The notes: generated by a model from the letters alone, not told the origin. 64,000 nt of DNA from an uncultured Alkalilimnicola sp. (GCA_937951875.1 CALGAN010000048.1:1-64000), one strand, 5' to 3'. Shown: positions 48,579 through 58,300, counted from the first letter of the stretch. Translations and numbers: made by a program.

Positions 48579-51485
48579 CTACTCCCTGGGCGGCGACAGC
48601 GGCAGGCTCAGCCGCACGCGGGTGCCAGCGGCCGAACTCTCCAGCTGCAGGTCGCCGCCATGCTCCTTGACGATGTTGTAGACCAGCGGCAGGCCCAGGC
48701 CGGTGCCTTGGCCGGCCGGCTTGGTGGTGAAGAACGGCTCCAATACCTTGTCGTGGATGTGCTCGGGGATGCCAGGGCCGTTGTCGGCCACCACGATGTC
48801 GGCGGTGCGGTCGCCGCGGGTCGCGCTCACCTCCACCCGGCCGCCGTCCGGGCAGGCGTCGGCGGCGTTGGAGAACAGATTGACGAACACCTGCACCAGT
48901 CGCTGGGCGTCGCCGTGCACCCACAGGTCGCGGTCGACCCGATTGTCGAACTGCAGCTGCTGAGCGCGCTTGGACAGCTGCACCAGGCGCCGCGCCTCCT
49001 CCACGGTGTCGGCCAGCCGCACCGGCGCCAGCGCCCGCTCGCCGCTGCCGTCGTGGGCGTAGCTGATCAGGGTGTGGACGATGTTGCTGATGCGGCGGGT
49101 CTGTTCCAACACCTGCTCGGCCAGCACGGCTACCACGCGCGGGTCCGATTCGTGGCGTAGATCCTGGGCCAGGCAGGCGATGGCCGTGACCGGATTGCCG
49201 ATCTCGTGCGCCACGCCGGCCGCCAGGCGGCCGATCGACGCCAGGCGCTCGCTGTGGATGAGCTTTTGCTCCAGCCGCTGCCGCTCGGTGAGATCCTCCA
49301 CCAGCAGCAGCTTGTCGCTCGATTCGCCGCGGCCGGGTTCGGCGATGACCGCCTTGTGCAGGCTCAGCCAGCGTGTCTCGCCGCCGACCGTCAGCGGCCG
49401 CTTGTGGGCATGGGTGGCGTCCTCAGCCAGGAACCCGGTCAGGAACGGCCCCCAGGGCGGCGGCAGCTCGGCGGTGGTGTGGCCGCTGGCGGCGTCGGTG
49501 CTGATGCCGGTCAGACGGGCCATGGCCGGGTTCCAGCGGGTGATGCGGCCCTGGGCGGTCACGGCGACGATGCCCAGCGGCAGATCCTCCAGGATCTGCC
49601 GGTAGTAGCGGCGCAGCTCGTCGAGCTCGGCGGCGATGCCGCGGAAGCTGCTGCGCGACTGTTCCAGCCGCTCCTCGATCAGGCGCACGTTCTGCGCCAG
49701 CGCTGCGCGCGTGTCGTGATCCAGCTCCAGCCGCTCGTCGACGATCATGCGCGCCAATATCGGTCCCATCAGGCCAGAGAGGTTGCGCTCGATCTGGTCG
49801 CGCAGCAGCCGCAGCTTTTCCGGGCGGCGCTCGTCCCAGGTCAGACCCAGGTCCTGCAGTGCCTTCGCCACCTCCAGCCGAGCGGCGTGCTCGCCGGTCA
49901 TCGGCGCCAGCTCCTCCACGAATTGCTGCGGCGCCCGCAGCCGCAGCGCACCCTGCGGGATCTTCAGGCCGGTTTGACGGCAGGCCGCCGCCGCCTCGCG
50001 CTCGCGCGCCCGCTGCGGCAGGATCAGCGACACCAGCACGAACACCAGGGTGTTGACGCTCAGCGACCAGAAGGTGAGCGCACCGTACACGCTGCTGCTG
50101 TAGCCGGCCGGCACGCCCAGCCAGGCCAGGGCGTTGACGCCGGTGAGCGCCGGCAGCAGCGCGCCCGCGCCCCAGATCGCGCCGCCGCTCAGCAGCCCGA
50201 GGATGAAACCGGGGCCGGTGGCGCGCGGCCAGTACAGCACGCCGACGATGCCCGGCAGGAACTGGGCCATGGCCAGGAACGAGATCAGGCCCCAGGACAC
50301 CAGTCCCTCGCTGCGCTCCAGCATGTGGTAAAAGCCGTAGCCGGCCGCGATCAGCGCGGCGATGATGGCGCGCCGCAGCCAGCGCAGCGCCGAGTACAGA
50401 TCGCGGTCCGGGCGCGGCTTGAGCAGCGGCAGCACCAGGTGGTTGAGCGACATCGACGACAGCGCCAGCGTCTCGACGATGATCATGGCGCTGGCCGCGG
50501 AAATGCCGCCCAGGTAGATCAGGATCACCAGCGCCGGCGACTGGCTGAGCCAGGCCAGGCCGAGCACGTAGTGGTCGGGATTGGCCGCCGGCTGCAGAGT
50601 CAGGCCGGCCCAGAGAATCGGCGGGATAGCGATCGCCAGCAGCAGCAGGAACAGCGGGAAGCCCCAGCTGGCGGTCAGCAGCGCGCGCGGGTTGAGGTTC
50701 TCGGTGAACATCATGTGGAACTGGCGCGGCAGCAGGAAGCCGGCGGCGAAGGTGATCAGCAGCAGGCTGCTCCAGGGGCCGTCGATGACCGGCCGGTAGA
50801 AGGCGGCCAGCTGCGCCGGGTTGTCCCGCAGCCACCGGTCGAGGCCGCCCAGATCGCCGAACGCCATCATCACCGCCACGCCGGCGAGGATCAGCAGCCC
50901 CAGCAGCTTGATCAGCGACTCGAAGGCGATGGCCATCACCAGTCCGGCGTGTTTCTCGCGCGGCGTGACGTGGCGGGCGCCGAAGATGATGGCGAACACC
51001 GTCACCACGATGCAGAAGCCGATCGCCACCGCGGTCGGCGAGTCCTGCGCGGTGAGGATCTGGGTGGCGTCCACCACCGCCCGGATCTGCAGGGCGATGT
51101 ACGGCAGGATGCCGGTGAGCATCATCAGCGTCACCAGCACGCCGGCCAGGTGGCTGTCGAACCGGAACGCGAACAGATCGGCCAGCGAGGTCAGCTGGTG
51201 GCTGCGGGTCAGCCGCAGCAGTGGCAGCAGCAGCAGCGGCGTGAGGATGAAGGCCAGGGTGACGCCCAGATAGATGGTCAGGAACAGCATGCCCTGCTGG
51301 GCGGCGAAGCCGACGCTGCCGTAGTAGCTCCAGGTGGTGGCGTATACCCCCAGCGACAGCACGTACACCAGCGGATGGTGCGTGATCCGCTCCGGTAGCC
51401 AGCGCTCGGTGGCGTAGGCGATCAGGAACAGCAGCAGCAGATAGCCCACGCCCCACAGCGAGAGCGTGGTGATGCTAAAGCTCAT
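48579..51485 (-). CDS. cbrA: CbrA-type sensor kinase with SLC5 transporter domain
   Basis: This 968-residue membrane sensor has about 13 helices in an SSS/SLC5 transporter-like domain (1-500), starting MSFSITTLSLWG and YVLSLGVYATTWSYYGSVGF. A linker and PAS domain follow (around 620-720, LPLGIVAVTAQGRITRWNP). HisKA carries phospho-acceptor His760 in AAGVAHEIGNPVTA. The HATPase domain has NLFSNAADACPDG, DNGPGIPEH and GQGTGLGLPLVYN. N-terminal similarity to Pseudomonas CbrA is strong. In relatives the transporter part takes up or senses histidine or related metabolites; the ligand here is unknown. Its start overlaps the small upstream gene by 11 nt. Confidence 0.93.
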   Translation of the reverse strand: MSFSITTLSLWGVGYLLLLFLIAYATERWLPERITHHPLVYVLSLGVYATTWSYYGSVGFAAQQGMLFLTIYLGVTLAFILTPLLLLPLLRLTRSHQLTSLADLFAFRFDSHLAGVLVTLMMLTGILPYIALQIRAVVDATQILTAQDSPTAVAIGFCIVVTVFAIIFGARHVTPREKHAGLVMAIAFESLIKLLGLLILAGVAVMMAFGDLGGLDRWLRDNPAQLAAFYRPVIDGPWSSLLLITFAAGFLLPRQFHMMFTENLNPRALLTASWGFPLFLLLLAIAIPPILWAGLTLQPAANPDHYVLGLAWLSQSPALVILIYLGGISAASAMIIVETLALSSMSLNHLVLPLLKPRPDRDLYSALRWLRRAIIAALIAAGYGFYHMLERSEGLVSWGLISFLAMAQFLPGIVGVLYWPRATGPGFILGLLSGGAIWGAGALLPALTGVNALAWLGVPAGYSSSVYGALTFWSLSVNTLVFVLVSLILPQRAREREAAAACRQTGLKIPQGALRLRAPQQFVEELAPMTGEHAARLEVAKALQDLGLTWDERRPEKLRLLRDQIERNLSGLMGPILARMIVDERLELDHDTRAALAQNVRLIEERLEQSRSSFRGIAAELDELRRYYRQILEDLPLGIVAVTAQGRITRWNPAMARLTGISTDAASGHTTAELPPPWGPFLTGFLAEDATHAHKRPLTVGGETRWLSLHKAVIAEPGRGESSDKLLLVEDLTERQRLEQKLIHSERLASIGRLAAGVAHEIGNPVTAIACLAQDLRHESDPRVVAVLAEQVLEQTRRISNIVHTLISYAHDGSGERALAPVRLADTVEEARRLVQLSKRAQQLQFDNRVDRDLWVHGDAQRLVQVFVNLFSNAADACPDGGRVEVSATRGDRTADIVVADNGPGIPEHIHDKVLEPFFTTKPAGQGTGLGLPLVYNIVKEHGGDLQLESSAAGTRVRLSLPLSPPRE

Positions 51486-51672
51486 GTCCCCGCATCCGCC
51501 GGGCCAGCAGGGCGATCAGGGCGATGATCGCCAGCCAGATCAGGTACGGCAGATACCAAGGCGGCGTCAGCGCGATCCACCAGAGCGCGAACGGCGAGGT
51601 CAGCAGGAACAGCGCCAATAGCAGGAGCGCGACGCTCTCGGTAACGGCGCCGTTGTCGTGAACGGTGGCCAT
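51475..51672 (-). CDS. Small CbrX-like membrane protein, coupled to cbrA
   Basis: This predicted 65-residue protein has two hydrophobic helices (SVALLLLALFLLTSPFALWWI and LPYLIWLAIIALIALLA) and a basic end RRMRGHEL. AGGAGG precedes the ATG at 51672. It overlaps cbrA by 11 nt, so it should be translationally coupled. A small gene in this position (cbrX) is known in Pseudomonas, and small partner proteins accompany many SLC5 transporters. The exact role is unknown. Confidence 0.75.
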   Translation of the reverse strand: MATVHDNGAVTESVALLLLALFLLTSPFALWWIALTPPWYLPYLIWLAIIALIALLARRMRGHEL

Positions 51673-51732
51673 GGGGGACTCCTCCTGGGCACGGCTCGAA
51701 TCCGGCGACATGGATGCCGCTCTAATATGGTT

Positions 51733-51747
51733 GTTACCGAAGGTAGC
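51733..51747. promoter_or_regulatory. GTTACC-N3-GGTAGC site upstream of the cbr operon
   Basis: GTTACC-GAA-GGTAGC matches the enhancer palindrome before yjcH except for one arm base and the spacer. It lies about 60 bp before the cbrX-like start and suggests autoregulation. Confidence 0.5.
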
Positions 51748-51774
51748 ACCGGGCGCGCCGGAAGCAACCCTGCT

Positions 51775-52689
51775 TTAGTCGCAAATGGGGGTGGTCACCG
51801 CCGCCGGCACGCGCGTCGGATCCCAGTGTGCGCGGGCCCAGGTCCATAGCTCGTCTAGGCTGCCGCGCACGTCCGCCGGCGGCGGATGGCCGAGGAATGC
51901 CAGCGCCGCGGCCAGCTGCGGCACGGGGCGGGTCGGATCGAGCGGGGGGGCGTGGGTCTGCTTGCTCAGCTTCTGGCCGAGGGCGTTGACGGCGATGGGC
52001 AGGTGCAGATAGCGCGGCGTGGGCAGGCCCAGGCGCTGCTGCAGCAGGATCTGCGGCGGCGTGCAGGCCAGCAGGTCGCGGCCGCGCACCACCTCGGTGA
52101 TGCCGCTGGCGGCGTCGTCCACCACCAGCGCCAAGTGATAGGCGAACACCCCGTCGGCGCGCAGTACCACGAAGTCACCCAGCTCCGCCTCGATGTCCAT
52201 GGCCACCGGTCCCTGCACGGCGTCGACGAAGGCGATGCGCGCGCCGGCGGTGCGCAGCCGCCAGCTGTACTGGCTGCGGCCGGGATCGTGGCCGCTGCGG
52301 CAGGTGCCCGGATAAATGGGCCCGGCCGGGCCGAGCGCGGCGCGGGCGGCGATCTCCCGGCGCGAGCAGGTGCAGCGGTAGACGGCGTCGGCGCGACGCA
52401 GCGTCTCCAGCGCCTCCCGGTAGGCCTCGCTGCGCTGGCTCTGGTACAGCACCGGCCCGTCCCAGGTGAAGCCGAAGGCTTCGAGCGTGCGTAGAATGGC
52501 GTCGGCCGCGCCGGGCACCACCCGCGGCGGATCCAGGTCCTCGATCCGCAGCCACCATTCGCCGCCGACGCGCCGGGCCTGCAAGTAGCTGCCCACGGCG
52601 GCGATCAGCGAGCCGAAGTGCAGGGGCCCACTGGGAGTGGGGGCGAAACGGCCGCGGTAGATCGAGGGCGTGGTGTCGGTTGCGCTCAT
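51775..52689 (-). CDS. gluQ: Glutamyl-Q tRNA(Asp) synthetase
   Basis: GluQ is a truncated glutamyl-tRNA synthetase paralogue that attaches glutamate to queuosine in tRNA(Asp). The 304-residue protein shows the HIGH-like RGRFAPTPSGPLHFGSLIAA, RIEDLDPPR and a zinc-site region (YRCTCSRRE, GTCRSG). ALGQKLSKQTHAPPL carries the KMSKS equivalent KLSKQ. It lacks an anticodon-binding domain. It starts at MSATDT; longer frames lack support. It is divergent from an aminotransferase, and queF lies 2 kb away in the same queuosine pathway. Confidence 0.94.
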   Translation of the reverse strand: MSATDTTPSIYRGRFAPTPSGPLHFGSLIAAVGSYLQARRVGGEWWLRIEDLDPPRVVPGAADAILRTLEAFGFTWDGPVLYQSQRSEAYREALETLRRADAVYRCTCSRREIAARAALGPAGPIYPGTCRSGHDPGRSQYSWRLRTAGARIAFVDAVQGPVAMDIEAELGDFVVLRADGVFAYHLALVVDDAASGITEVVRGRDLLACTPPQILLQQRLGLPTPRYLHLPIAVNALGQKLSKQTHAPPLDPTRPVPQLAAALAFLGHPPPADVRGSLDELWTWARAHWDPTRVPAAVTTPICD

Positions 52690-52738
52690 GGACTGACTGC
52701 GCCGATAGGCGGCCACAGTTTAAAGTGGAACGCTGACA

Positions 52739-52758
52739 GCGCCTATCGGGATAGGCGC
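52739..52758. repeat. Inverted repeat in the gluQ/aminotransferase intergenic region
   Basis: GCGCCTAT (52739-52746), CGGG, ATAGGCGC (52751-52758). A related GCGCCGATAGGCGG lies about 40 bp away, near 52699-52713. Possibly operators or a leader hairpin for the aminotransferase. Confidence 0.4.
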
Positions 52759-52790
52759 CGGATACTTACCGTCTGTCATCGGAGCCTATT

Positions 52791-53969
52791 GTGTCGGAAT
52801 TCGCTTTTGGTCCCATCGCCGATCGCCTTGCGCACATCGAACCCTTCCACGTGATGGAACTGCTCACGCGCGCCCGCGCCCTGGAGACGGCCGGCCGCTC
52901 GATCGTCCACATGGAGGTCGGCGAGCCGGACTTTCCCACCGCCGAGCCGGTGGTCGCCGCCGGTATCAAGGCGCTGCGGCGCGGCGATACCTTCTACACG
53001 CCGGCGGCCGGCCTGCCGGCGCTGCGCGAGGCACTCAGCGACTACTACCGGCGCGAGTACGGCGTGACGGTCGATCCATCCCGGATCTTCGTCACGCCGG
53101 GCGCGTCCGGCGCGCTGTTGCTGGCCTTAGCGCTGCTGGTGGATCCGGGCGCCGAGGTGCTGGTGCCGGATCCCGGCTATCCCTGCAACCGGCATTTCGT
53201 GCGCTTGCTCAACGGTCAGCCGGTGGCCTTGCCGGTGGAGCCGGAGCACAACTACCAACCGAGCGCCGAGCAGCTGCTGCGGCATTGGGGCGCGCGCACC
53301 GCCGCCGCCATGCTGGCGTCACCGGCCAACCCGACCGGCACCCTGCTGAGCGCGGACGAGCTGGCGGCGCTGGCCGCCGCCGCCAAGAGCCGGCGCGGGC
53401 AGCTGATCGTCGATGAGATCTACCACGGTCTGACCTACGGCGTGCGGGCGGCGACCGCGGCCGAGCTGGATGTGTTCGTGGTCAACAGTTTCTCGAAATA
53501 CTTCGGCATGACCGGCTGGCGCCTGGGTTGGCTAGTGGTGCCGGAAGGCTACCAGCGGGCCGCGGAGAAGGTGGCGCAGAACGTGTTCATCGCCGCGTCG
53601 ACGCCGGCCCAGCACGCGGCGCTGGCCTGCTTCACGCCGGAGGCCAAGGCGATCTTCGAGCAGCGCCGCCAGGCGTTCGAGGAGCGCCGCAACTTCCTGC
53701 TGCCGGCGCTGCGCGCGCTGGGCTTCGACATCCCGGGTCGGCCGGACGGCGCCTTCTATCTGTACGCCGACTGCAGCGCGCTGACCGACGACAGCTTCGC
53801 CTTCGCCATGGAGCTGCTGGAGCGGGGCGGCGTGGCGGTCACGCCCGGGCGCGACTTCGGCAGCCGCCGGCCCGAGCGGTTCCTGCGCTTTGCTTACACC
53901 ACCTCGCTGCCGCAGCTGCAGGAGGGCGTGAGGCGCCTGGCCGCGTTCCTGGGCAAGCCGGCGCCGTAG
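52791..53969 (+). CDS. Class I/II PLP-dependent aminotransferase
   Basis: This fold-type I aminotransferase has 392 residues. It shows MEVGEPDFPTAEPV, GASGALLLALALLVDPG for cofactor phosphate contacts, ASPANPTGTLLS, DEIYHGLTYG and the Schiff-base Lys236 in NSFSKYFGMTGWRLGW. The C-terminal RFAYTTSLPQLQEG carries the carboxylate-binding arginine. Start is a GTG with GGAGCC 6 nt upstream. The substrate is uncertain: aspartate, aromatic and alanine/valine-type enzymes all share these motifs. It stands alone, convergent with cysZ. Confidence 0.9.
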   Translation: MSEFAFGPIADRLAHIEPFHVMELLTRARALETAGRSIVHMEVGEPDFPTAEPVVAAGIKALRRGDTFYTPAAGLPALREALSDYYRREYGVTVDPSRIFVTPGASGALLLALALLVDPGAEVLVPDPGYPCNRHFVRLLNGQPVALPVEPEHNYQPSAEQLLRHWGARTAAAMLASPANPTGTLLSADELAALAAAAKSRRGQLIVDEIYHGLTYGVRAATAAELDVFVVNSFSKYFGMTGWRLGWLVVPEGYQRAAEKVAQNVFIAASTPAQHAALACFTPEAKAIFEQRRQAFEERRNFLLPALRALGFDIPGRPDGAFYLYADCSALTDDSFAFAMELLERGGVAVTPGRDFGSRRPERFLRFAYTTSLPQLQEGVRRLAAFLGKPAP

Positions 53970-53978
53970 CCGGTGGGC

Positions 53979-54006
53979 GCGAGCGCGGCTTAGCGGCCGC
54001 GCTCGC
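53979..54006. terminator. Hairpin between the convergent aminotransferase and cysZ genes
   Basis: GCGAGCGCGGC (53979-53989), 6-nt loop, GCCGCGCTCGC (53996-54006): an 11-bp stem that includes the cysZ stop codon. No T-run on either strand. Confidence 0.45.
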
Positions 54007-54769
54007 CCTCCTGGCGCCACTCCCGCACCCACAGCAGGGTGCCGCCGATCACACCGGTGGGCATGGCCAGCAGGTTCAGCCCCGGGATCAGGGTCATGGC
54101 CATCATGCCGAAGCCGAAGCCCAGCGCCAGCGCGCGGCGGCGGCGCAGCTGCTCCCGCACCTGGGGAAAGCGCAGGCCGCGGTTGCCCATCGGGTAGTCC
54201 AGGTATTCCAGCGCCAGCGCCCAGGCGCCGAACAGCGCCCACAGCGGCGCTGCCGCCATGTTCGCCACCGGGATCAGCAACAGCAGACCGAGCGGCACCA
54301 TCAGCTTCAGGAAGTAGCCGTACTTGCGCAGCTCGCTACCGATCGAGGCCGCCGCCTCCTGCAGCAGCGACAGCTGCGATTCCGGCGGCGGGTGGCCGCT
54401 CGCCAGCTGCTCCACCCGCGCCGCCAGCGGGCCGTTGAACGGCGAGCCGATCAGGTTCGCCACCAGCGTGAAGGTGTAGAACATCAGCACCGCGGCGGCG
54501 ATCACGAACAGCGGCCACAGCAGCCAATGCACGGCCAGCACCAGGGCACGCAGCAGCTGCGCCCACCACTCGCCGCCGGCGAAGCGCTCCGGGTCCGGCA
54601 GCAGCCAGTTCAGCAGGTCGCCGAACAGGTGGCCGCCGAACGCGAACAGCAGCGCGAACACCAGCACGTTGACCAGGATCGGCGCCAGCACGAAGCGCCG
54701 CAGCTGCGGCGCCCACAACAGGCGGAAGGCGCGCGGCAGGTAGGAGATGCCGATCAGGAAATCACGCAT
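53990..54769 (-). CDS. cysZ: CysZ/EI24-family membrane protein
   Basis: This inner-membrane protein of 259 residues is related to E. coli CysZ, which supports sulfate uptake for cysteine synthesis. Family features are ISYLPRAFRLLWAPQLRRFV at the N-terminus, IGSPFNGPLAARVE in the middle and LEYLDYPMGNRGLRFPQVRE. Four to six hydrophobic helices include LLWPLFVIAAAVLMFYTF. It lies downstream of queF in the same direction, with a 33-bp gap. The sulfate role is inferred from the family. Confidence 0.88.
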   Translation of the reverse strand: MRDFLIGISYLPRAFRLLWAPQLRRFVLAPILVNVLVFALLFAFGGHLFGDLLNWLLPDPERFAGGEWWAQLLRALVLAVHWLLWPLFVIAAAVLMFYTFTLVANLIGSPFNGPLAARVEQLASGHPPPESQLSLLQEAAASIGSELRKYGYFLKLMVPLGLLLLIPVANMAAAPLWALFGAWALALEYLDYPMGNRGLRFPQVREQLRRRRALALGFGFGMMAMTLIPGLNLLAMPTGVIGGTLLWVREWRQEGERGR

Positions 54770-54802
54770 CGGCTCGGTCCGTCCGGTCGGCGCCCGACGC
54801 GC

Positions 54803-55192
54803 TTACGGCAGCTCGACCCGGGCCGGCGCGGTCCAGCCCGGCTTGCGGTACTCGGCCACCACCGTGGTGTAGATGCCGCCGCGCACGTTGAACTCGGCGG
54901 TGATGCGCATGAACCGGGGTTCGGTGGCGCGCACCAGATCGTCGAGGATCTCGTTGGTCACCCGCTCGTGGAAAGCGCCCTCGTTACGGAACGACCACAT
55001 GTACAGCTTGAGCGCCTTCAGCTCGACGCAGCGCTGGTCGGGGACATAATCGATATAGAAGGTGCCGAAATCCGGCTGGCCAGTCTTGGGGCACAGGCAG
55101 GTGAACTCGGGGACGCGGATCTTGATGGTGTAGTCCCGCTCCGGCTGCGGGTTGGGGAAGGTCTCGAGATCCTTGCTGGGCTTGGTGGTCAT
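54803..55192 (-). CDS. queF: NADPH-dependent preQ0 reductase, short (unimodular) type
   Basis: QueF reduces preQ0 to preQ1 in queuosine synthesis. The 129-residue T-fold protein has catalytic Cys34 in CLCPKTGQPDFGTFYIDY and YMWSFRNEGAFHERVTN with the substrate-binding acidic and histidine residues. FNVRGGIYT follows near the C-terminus. This is the short Bacillus-like form, whereas well-known gammaproteobacterial enzymes (E. coli, about 280 residues) are tandem fusions. gluQ nearby acts later in the same pathway. Confidence 0.94.
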   Translation of the reverse strand: MTTKPSKDLETFPNPQPERDYTIKIRVPEFTCLCPKTGQPDFGTFYIDYVPDQRCVELKALKLYMWSFRNEGAFHERVTNEILDDLVRATEPRFMRITAEFNVRGGIYTTVVAEYRKPGWTAPARVELP

Positions 55193-55347
55193 GGCTTTCC
55201 AAGATGAGGGTATGTCGGGATAATGGACGACATATCTTACATGGCCGTACCGCGCCCTACGACCACGTCATGGTTTCGCTGCATCCGGGCCGGTTAGGCT
55301 AAAGCCAGTCTACGTCGGACTCCGAACAAGGGGCGCGCTACCCGCGG

Positions 55348-58300
55348 ATGCGGCTCACCAAGATCAAACTTGCCGGCTTCAAGTCGTTCGTCGACCCCAC
55401 CACCGTGGTGCTGCCTAGCCAGCTGGTGGGCGTGGTCGGCCCGAACGGCTGCGGCAAGTCCAACATCATCGATTGCGTGCGTTGGGTGATGGGCGAGAGC
55501 TCCGCCAAAAACCTGCGCGGCGAGTCGATGACCGACGTCATCTTCAACGGCTCCGCCACCCGCAAGCCGGTGTCGCAGGCGTCGGTGGAGCTGATCTTCG
55601 ACAACCGCGATGGCGGTCTCGGCGGCCAGTACGCCTCCTACGCCGAGATCTCGGTCAAGCGCGTGGTCAATCGCGAGGGGCAGAGCACCTACTATCTCAA
55701 CGGCACCCGCTGTCGCCGCCGCGACATCATGGACGTGTTCCTCGGCACCGGCCTGGGGCCACGCAGCTACGCCATCATCGAGCAGGGCATGATCTCGCGT
55801 GTGGTCGAGGCCAAGCCCGAGGAGCTGCGCGCCTACTTGGAGGAAGCCGCCGGCATCGCCCTGTACAAGGAACGCCGCAAGGAAACCGAGCGGCGCATGC
55901 AGGACACCCGCGACAACCTGGCGCGCCTGAACGATCTGCGCGAGGAGGTCGGCCAGCAGCTGGAGAAGCTCAAGCGCCAGGCAGAGACCGCCGAGCGCTA
56001 CAAGGCGCTCAAGGCCGAGGAGCGGGCGCGGCGCGGCGAGCTGGTGGCGCTGCGCATCCAGGCCCTGGAACGGGAGCTGGCGCTCCTGGAGCAGACCCTG
56101 AACGAGCGCCAGACCGCGGTCGAGGCCGTGATGGCGCGCCAGCGCGAGCTGGAGCTGGCGATCGAGAAGACCCGCGAGCGCCATATCGAGAGCGGCGACG
56201 CCCTCAACGAGGTGCAGGCGCGCTACTACGCCATCGGCAGCGACATCGCCCGCATCGAGCAGCAGATCGCCCACCAGCGCGAACTGCGCGACAAGCAGCA
56301 GAAGGAGCTGGCGCACAACCAGGAGGCGCTGCGCGAGCTGGAGCTGGCCATCGAGCAGGACGAGGAGAAGCTGGCGGTGTTGCGCGCGCGGCTGGAGGAA
56401 ATCGAGCCGCAGCTGGAGCTGGCCGCCGCCGCCGAGGACGAGGCCAAGGATCGGGTCGCCGAGGCGCAGGACGCGCTCGATGAGCTGCAGCGGCGCTGGG
56501 ACGAGTTCAACGAATCGGCCGCCGCCTCGGTGCGGGAGGCTCAGGTCGAGCGCGCCCGCATCGAGCAGTTCGAGCGTCGCGCCCAGGAGCTGCTGCGCCG
56601 CCGCGAGCGGCTGGAGAGCGAGCATGAGGCGGTCGGCCTGGACGCGCTGGAAGAAGAGGTGGAAGCGCTCGCCGAGCAGGAGCAGGCGCTGCGCGAGGAG
56701 CTGGAAACCGTCGGCGAGCAGATCGAGGAATACCAGGACCGTCTGGCCGAGCTGCGCGAGCGGCTCGACGACCAGCGCGAGCAGCTCGACGAAGCCCGCG
56801 GCCGGTTGCAGGCCGAGCAGGGGCGGCTACGTTCGCTGGAGACGCTGCAGCAGGCCGCGCTGAGCGGCGACGGTCCGCTGGCGCAGTGGCTGGCCGAGCG
56901 CAGCTGGCAGGGCAAGCAGCGGCTGGTGCAGCTGATGGAGGTCGAGCCCGGCTGGGAGCGGGCGGTGGAGACCGCGCTCGGCGGTGCCCTGCAGGCCCTG
57001 TCCATGGCCGACCTCGCCACCGCCGAGGCCCAGCTGCGGACCGTGCCCAAGGGCGAGCTGGTGCTGTACGCGGCCGGCGGCGCCGCCGCCGGGGCCCCGG
57101 CCGATGCCTTGCTGTCCAAGGTGAAAGGGCCGGCGGTGCTGGCCGATCTGCTCGCCGGTGTCCGCTGCGCCGAGGATCTGGCGGCGGCCCAGGCGCTGCG
57201 CGCCGCGCTGGGACCGGGCGAGTCGGTGATTACCCGCGACGGGCTCTGGCTCGGCCGTAACTGGGCGCGAGTGCACGCCGGCGAGGATGGCCGCAGCGGC
57301 GTGCTGGCGCGCGAGCGCGAGATCCACGCCCTCAAGCAGGACATCGAGGAATTGGAGCGGCGCTGCCGCGAGCTGAGCGACGCCGTGGAGGAGTGTGAGG
57401 ACGCGGTCGCCGAGTGCCAGGAGCAGCTCGACGAGCGGCTCACCGAGCGCAGCGAGATCAACCGCCGGCTCGGCACGCTGCACGGCCAGCTCGAGGGGCG
57501 GCGCACCCGCTTGCAGGAATACCGGCAGCGCCGCCAGCGCCTGGCCGAGGAGCTGGCCGAGATCGAGCGCGAGCTGGAGCGTGGCGCGCAGGAGATCCAG
57601 GAGGCGCGGGAGCGCCTGCAGGACGCTCTGGACAGGGGCGGGGAGCTGGACGAGCAGCGCGAGCGCTTGCAGCGCGAGCGCGCCGAGCTGCAGGAACGGC
57701 TTGGCGAATACCGCCACCAGCTGAACAGCAGCCGCGAGAACCGTCACGCGTTGTCGCTCAAGATCGAGAGCGCCGTCGCCGCCCAGCGCTCGATCGAGGA
57801 GGGGCTGACCCGCATGCGCGCGCAGTACGAGCGCGCCGTGGTCCGCCGCGACGAGCTGGCGCAGGCGCTGGAGGAGCTGGCCGATCCGGCCGCCGCCTTC
57901 GCCGCCGAGCGCGAGGCGCTGCTGGCGCAGCGGCTCGAGGTCGAGCAGCAGCTTGGCGCCGCGCGCAGTGCGCTGGCCGCCGCCGAGAACGCCCTGCGCG
58001 AGCTGGAGAAGGAGCGGGCCGAGGCCGATCGCCGCGCCCAGGAGCTACGCGCCGGTCTGGAGGACGGCCGGCTGCGGGCGCACGAGCTCAAGGTGCGGCG
58101 CGAGGGCGAAGAGGCCCGATTGACCGAGCTGGGGCTGGAATATGCGCAGGTGTTGGCCGCGCTGCCGCCGGATGCGGTCGAGAGCGAGTGGCAGGCGCAG
58201 CTGGAGCGCTTGGAGCAGCGCATCGCCCGCCTTGGACCGATCAACCTGGCGGCCATCGACGAGTACGAGGCGCTCAAGGAGCGTGCCGGCTATCTGGAGA

